A stretch of DNA of 64,000 bases from contig NZ_FNHP01000005.1 of the NCBI RefSeq assembly GCF_900103645.1, positions 186,001 through 250,000 on the forward strand, written 5' to 3'. The position numbers and the translations under genes were made by a program. The notes beneath the pieces are model-generated. The model ran no database searches. It was not told the DNA's origin and worked only from the letters and a program-made list of their open reading frames with translations. The DNA is from Oryzisolibacter propanilivorax. GTDB taxonomy: Bacteria > Pseudomonadota > Gammaproteobacteria > Burkholderiales > Burkholderiaceae_C. How positions within the stretch are numbered: the first letter of the stretch is position 1; the number at the start of each line of letters is the position of its first letter. Positions 61,249-64,000 of the stretch are shown piece after piece.

Positions 61249-62120
61249 GGCGCGGGAACCCTACCGGCGCGCAGCGCGGCCAGCAGCGCCTGGTGGAAGG
61301 CTTGTGGGCGCTCGAACTGCACCCAGTGGCCGGCATCCTCGATCAGCGCCAGGCCGCGGAAGTCGGGCGCGGCTCGGGCGTAGGCGTCCTGCAGCGCGGT
61401 GATCCAGCTGCGGTACAGCGCATCGCCCCGGCCGTAGATGGCGTGCACCGGGCATGGCACGTGCGGCAGCGCGCGCGCCAGGGCATCGGTGTGCGCCAGG
61501 CGCCGGCGCGGCATGCGGTCGCGGTGCATGTTCTCCAGGTGCAGCGCCAGCGCCAGGCCGCCCTCGGCGTCGATCAGCGCCGGGTCGGCCAGCATCAGCG
61601 CGGCCAGGTTGAAGCGGTGCGCCACCTCCTGCTCGGCTGCCGGGAGATGCCGCCAGGCGCGCAGCTCGAACTGCCGCGCCGGCACCACACCCATCGCCGG
61701 CGCGCCTACCAGCACCAGCTGGCGCGCCAGCTGCGGGTGCACCGCCAGCAGCAGCCCGGCGGTGAGGCCGCCGAAGGAAAAACCGACCAGGTCGCAGGCC
61801 ACATCGCCGAAAAGCTGCCCCATTGCCCGCGCCAGCGGCGCAACCAGTGCGTCGGCGTCCGAGCCGGCGGGCGGCGTGGCGGAGTCGCCAAAGCCCGGCA
61901 GGTCCACCGCCCAGACGCTGCGCCCGGCCGCCACCAGCGCGTCGATGTTGCGCACCCAGTGCGTCCAGCTGCCACTGCCGCCGTGCAGCAGCACCAGCGG
62001 CACCGGGTCCTGAGCGGTCGGCCCGCCCCAGGCATGCCAGACCATGTCGCCGCCCGGACCGGGCACCGCCACACGCCGCGCCTGGGCGCGCAAGTGCGCC
62101 ACCAGGGGCGATTCGGTCAC
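61245..62120 (-). CDS. Alpha/beta-fold hydrolase
   Basis: 291-aa soluble hydrolase. The oxyanion-hole segment is [20 protein letters not shown]; the nucleophile Ser is in [20 protein letters not shown] (GxSxG); the catalytic His is in [20 protein letters not shown]. It resembles carbon-carbon bond hydrolases and haloperoxidase-like esterases; the substrate is unknown. It starts with GTG overlapping the aroQ stop (GTGA); a second GTG stands one codon upstream. Its end overlaps arfB by four bases, so aroQ, this gene and arfB are read as a tight coupled unit. Confidence 0.88.
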   Translation of the reverse strand: MTESPLVAHLRAQARRVAVPGPGGDMVWHAWGGPTAQDPVPLVLLHGGSGSWTHWVRNIDALVAAGRSVWAVDLPGFGDSATPPAGSDADALVAPLARAMGQLFGDVACDLVGFSFGGLTAGLLLAVHPQLARQLVLVGAPAMGVVPARQFELRAWRHLPAAEQEVAHRFNLAALMLADPALIDAEGGLALALHLENMHRDRMPRRRLAHTDALARALPHVPCPVHAIYGRGDALYRSWITALQDAYARAAPDFRGLALIEDAGHWVQFERPQAFHQALLAALRAGRVPAP

Positions 62121-62566
62121 CACTGCGCCACCCCGTCGATGGCCAGCGCATAGCCCTGCACGCCAAAGCCGCACAGCACCGCGCGGGCGGCGGCCGACAG
62201 ATAGGAATGGTGGCGGAAGGATTCGCGTGCGTGCACGTTGCTGATGTGCAACTCGACCAGCGGCACACCGGTGCCCTTGACCGCATCCAGCAGCGCCACG
62301 CTGGTGTGGGTGTAGGCGCCGGCGTTCAGGACCAGCCCGGCCAGCGCCCCCTGGCCGTGCAGGCGTCCGGCCTCGTGGATCCAGTCCACCAGCTCGCCCT
62401 CGTGGTTGCTCTGGCGAAACACCAGCCCCAGGCCATGGCGCTCGCAGGCCTGATGGCACAGCGCCTCGACGTCGGCCAGGGTGTGCGCGCCATAGATCTG
62501 CGGCTCGCGCGTGCCGAGCAGGTTCAGGTTGGGGCCGTTGAGGACAAAAACGGTCTTGTGGGTCAT
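62117..62566 (-). CDS. aroQ: Type II 3-dehydroquinate dehydratase
   Basis: Third enzyme of the shikimate pathway: dehydroquinate to dehydroshikimate. It is a 149-aa dodecameric type II form. [20 protein letters not shown] at the N terminus carries the Asn and Tyr of the active site; [36 protein letters not shown] and [20 protein letters not shown] supply the remaining catalytic residues, with [14 protein letters not shown] at the end. Commonly upstream of accB/accC in proteobacteria, but here followed by a hydrolase and arfB. Confidence 0.96.
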   Translation of the reverse strand: MTHKTVFVLNGPNLNLLGTREPQIYGAHTLADVEALCHQACERHGLGLVFRQSNHEGELVDWIHEAGRLHGQGALAGLVLNAGAYTHTSVALLDAVKGTGVPLVELHISNVHARESFRHHSYLSAAARAVLCGFGVQGYALAIDGVAQW

Positions 62567-62629
62567 GGCGGGGGTAAAAGGACGTGTGACGAGGTCAAGG
62601 CCGCCGATTATCCGGGCGCCACAAGCACC

Positions 62630-62651
62630 ACGGCCCGCGCGAGCGGGCCGT
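62630..62651. terminator. Hairpin, possible terminator
   Basis: Perfect ACGGCCCGC/GCGGGCCGT stem with a GCGA loop, between aroQ and the Tyr/Pro-repeat gene. No T-run on either side, so function is uncertain. Confidence 0.35.
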
Positions 62652-62674
62652 CAAAGGAAGCGGCAGGCGCAGCG

Positions 62675-63019
62675 TCAGCGCCAGTCGCGCCCGCCGTAGC
62701 GATGGTGATGATGGTGGTAATAGCCGCCACCGTAGTACGGCCGCGGCGCCACGTACACCGGCGCCGGCGGGCGGTAGTAGACCGGCGGCGGCGCGTAGTA
62801 CACCGGCGCCGGCGGACGGTAATACACCGGCGGGGGCGGCGTGTAGTACACCGGCGCCGGCGGGGTGTAGTAGCCAGGCGCGGAAGCGCCGACCACCACG
62901 CCGGGCACGCCCACGCCGATCGACCATTGCACATCGCTGCGCGCCTGCGCCGCACCAGCGCCGGCCAGCAACGCCAGCGCCACGCCGGCCGAGGTGATCC
63001 AGGTACGGGTTGCAATCAT
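62675..63019 (-). CDS. Secreted Tyr/Pro repeat protein
   Basis: 114-aa protein with a signal peptide (AGVALALLAGAGAAQA, cut before RSDVQW). The mature part begins with VQWSIGVGVPGVVVGASAPG and then has seven degenerate units of the type P-A/P-P-V-Y-Y-x-P-P (about residues 55-95), ending in YYGGGYYHHHHHRYGGRDWR. The His/Gly/Tyr tail could bind metal. Such PVYY-rich small exported proteins are common in betaproteobacteria but uncharacterised. The start at 63019 fixes the signal peptide. Divergent from glnS with 181 bases between starts. Confidence 0.75.
   Translation of the reverse strand: MIATRTWITSAGVALALLAGAGAAQARSDVQWSIGVGVPGVVVGASAPGYYTPPAPVYYTPPPPVYYRPPAPVYYAPPPVYYRPPAPVYVAPRPYYGGGYYHHHHHRYGGRDWR
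62738..62875 (-). repeat. Coding minisatellite in the Tyr/Pro-repeat gene
   Basis: Direct repeats of 18-24 bases related to CCGCCGGCGCCGGTGTACTAC, seven degenerate units coding PxPVYY blocks. Slippage could change the number of units without shifting the frame. Confidence 0.7.
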
Positions 63020-63200
63020 GAGAACTCTCCTATAGCGGCGGCAATCCAGGCCGCGCAGTGGGTCCAGGGACCAGTGGCTGTGTTCACCACAACGCTCGAA
63101 GTAGCTGAACGGATGGCAGGAGTGTGCAGGTTTGTTGTTTCGGAACGTACGGCCCGGCGTCACCAGGCGTAACCAGGCGGCCATCCTAGAATCGCCTCCC

Positions 63201-64000
<800 letters not shown>

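Noticed and set aside
62738-62875. Regularly spaced repeats resembling a small CRISPR array
   Set aside because: The units are contiguous degenerate coding repeats (PxPVYY), without unique spacers or cas genes.

Overview
The window is a GC-rich chromosomal segment from a betaproteobacterium, most likely a Comamonadaceae member (Acidovorax/Alicycliphilus/Melaminivora-like) of the Burkholderiales. The evidence is the protein character of PurL, GlnD, LexA, HrpA and AccA, and the gene order cysS - DNA glycosylase - accA - tilS - lysC - tRNA-Ser facing a peptidylprolyl isomerase/lpxH block. A dispersed short repeat with a TTTGATAGCT-like head, which I associate with this family, points the same way. 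The genus is inference. I see no IS element, prophage, plasmid function or CRISPR array.

Layout. 1-4982: egtD and a window-truncated egtB (ergothioneine), an OmpW porin, a DUF808 membrane protein and a MarC protein. 4989-14990: purL, divergent map-glnD, an NCS2 purine permease with a palindromic operator region, and a DUF454 membrane protein. 15031-20833: two tRNA-Asn genes, then dimeric NADP-isocitrate dehydrogenase and monomeric isocitrate dehydrogenase on either side of two small exported-protein genes, and Fe superoxide dismutase. 20964-26494: xseA, then an envelope operon exbB-exbD-lpxK-UPF0434-kdsB, then adk. 26552-30402: asparaginase divergent from lexA (two tandem SOS boxes between them), two poorly characterised small genes and an unusual FtsK-gamma/Sir2 fusion. 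30512-42597: hrpA, a hybrid histidine kinase overlapping a GGDEF response regulator, a membrane metallophosphoesterase, an MFS transporter and a methyltransferase. 42613-50378: a class II UvrA, a hydroxyacid dehydrogenase, a BetT-like transporter and a YihY protein. 50349-56124: tRNA-Ser and the lysC-tilS-accA-glycosylase-cysS cluster. 56315-64000: a TPR protein, ppiA, ppiB, lpxH, mtfA, a DUF3014 protein, arfB, an alpha/beta hydrolase, aroQ, a Tyr/Pro-repeat secreted protein and the start of glnS.

Most of the content is core metabolism, lipid A/KDO synthesis, translation and DNA repair. The most unusual parts are these: (i) eleven copies of one short repeat family, six of them read through as protein inside purL, xseA (twice), lpxK, hrpA and tilS, and one supplying the start codon of a DNA glycosylase gene; (ii) the FtsK-gamma/Sir2 fusion with altered NAD-site residues and a downstream zinc-ribbon-like partner; (iii) a yihY frame that runs through a hairpin terminator into an antisense tRNA-Ser gene; and (iv) inverted CTCTCCC-type palindromes translated as a linker inside hrpA.
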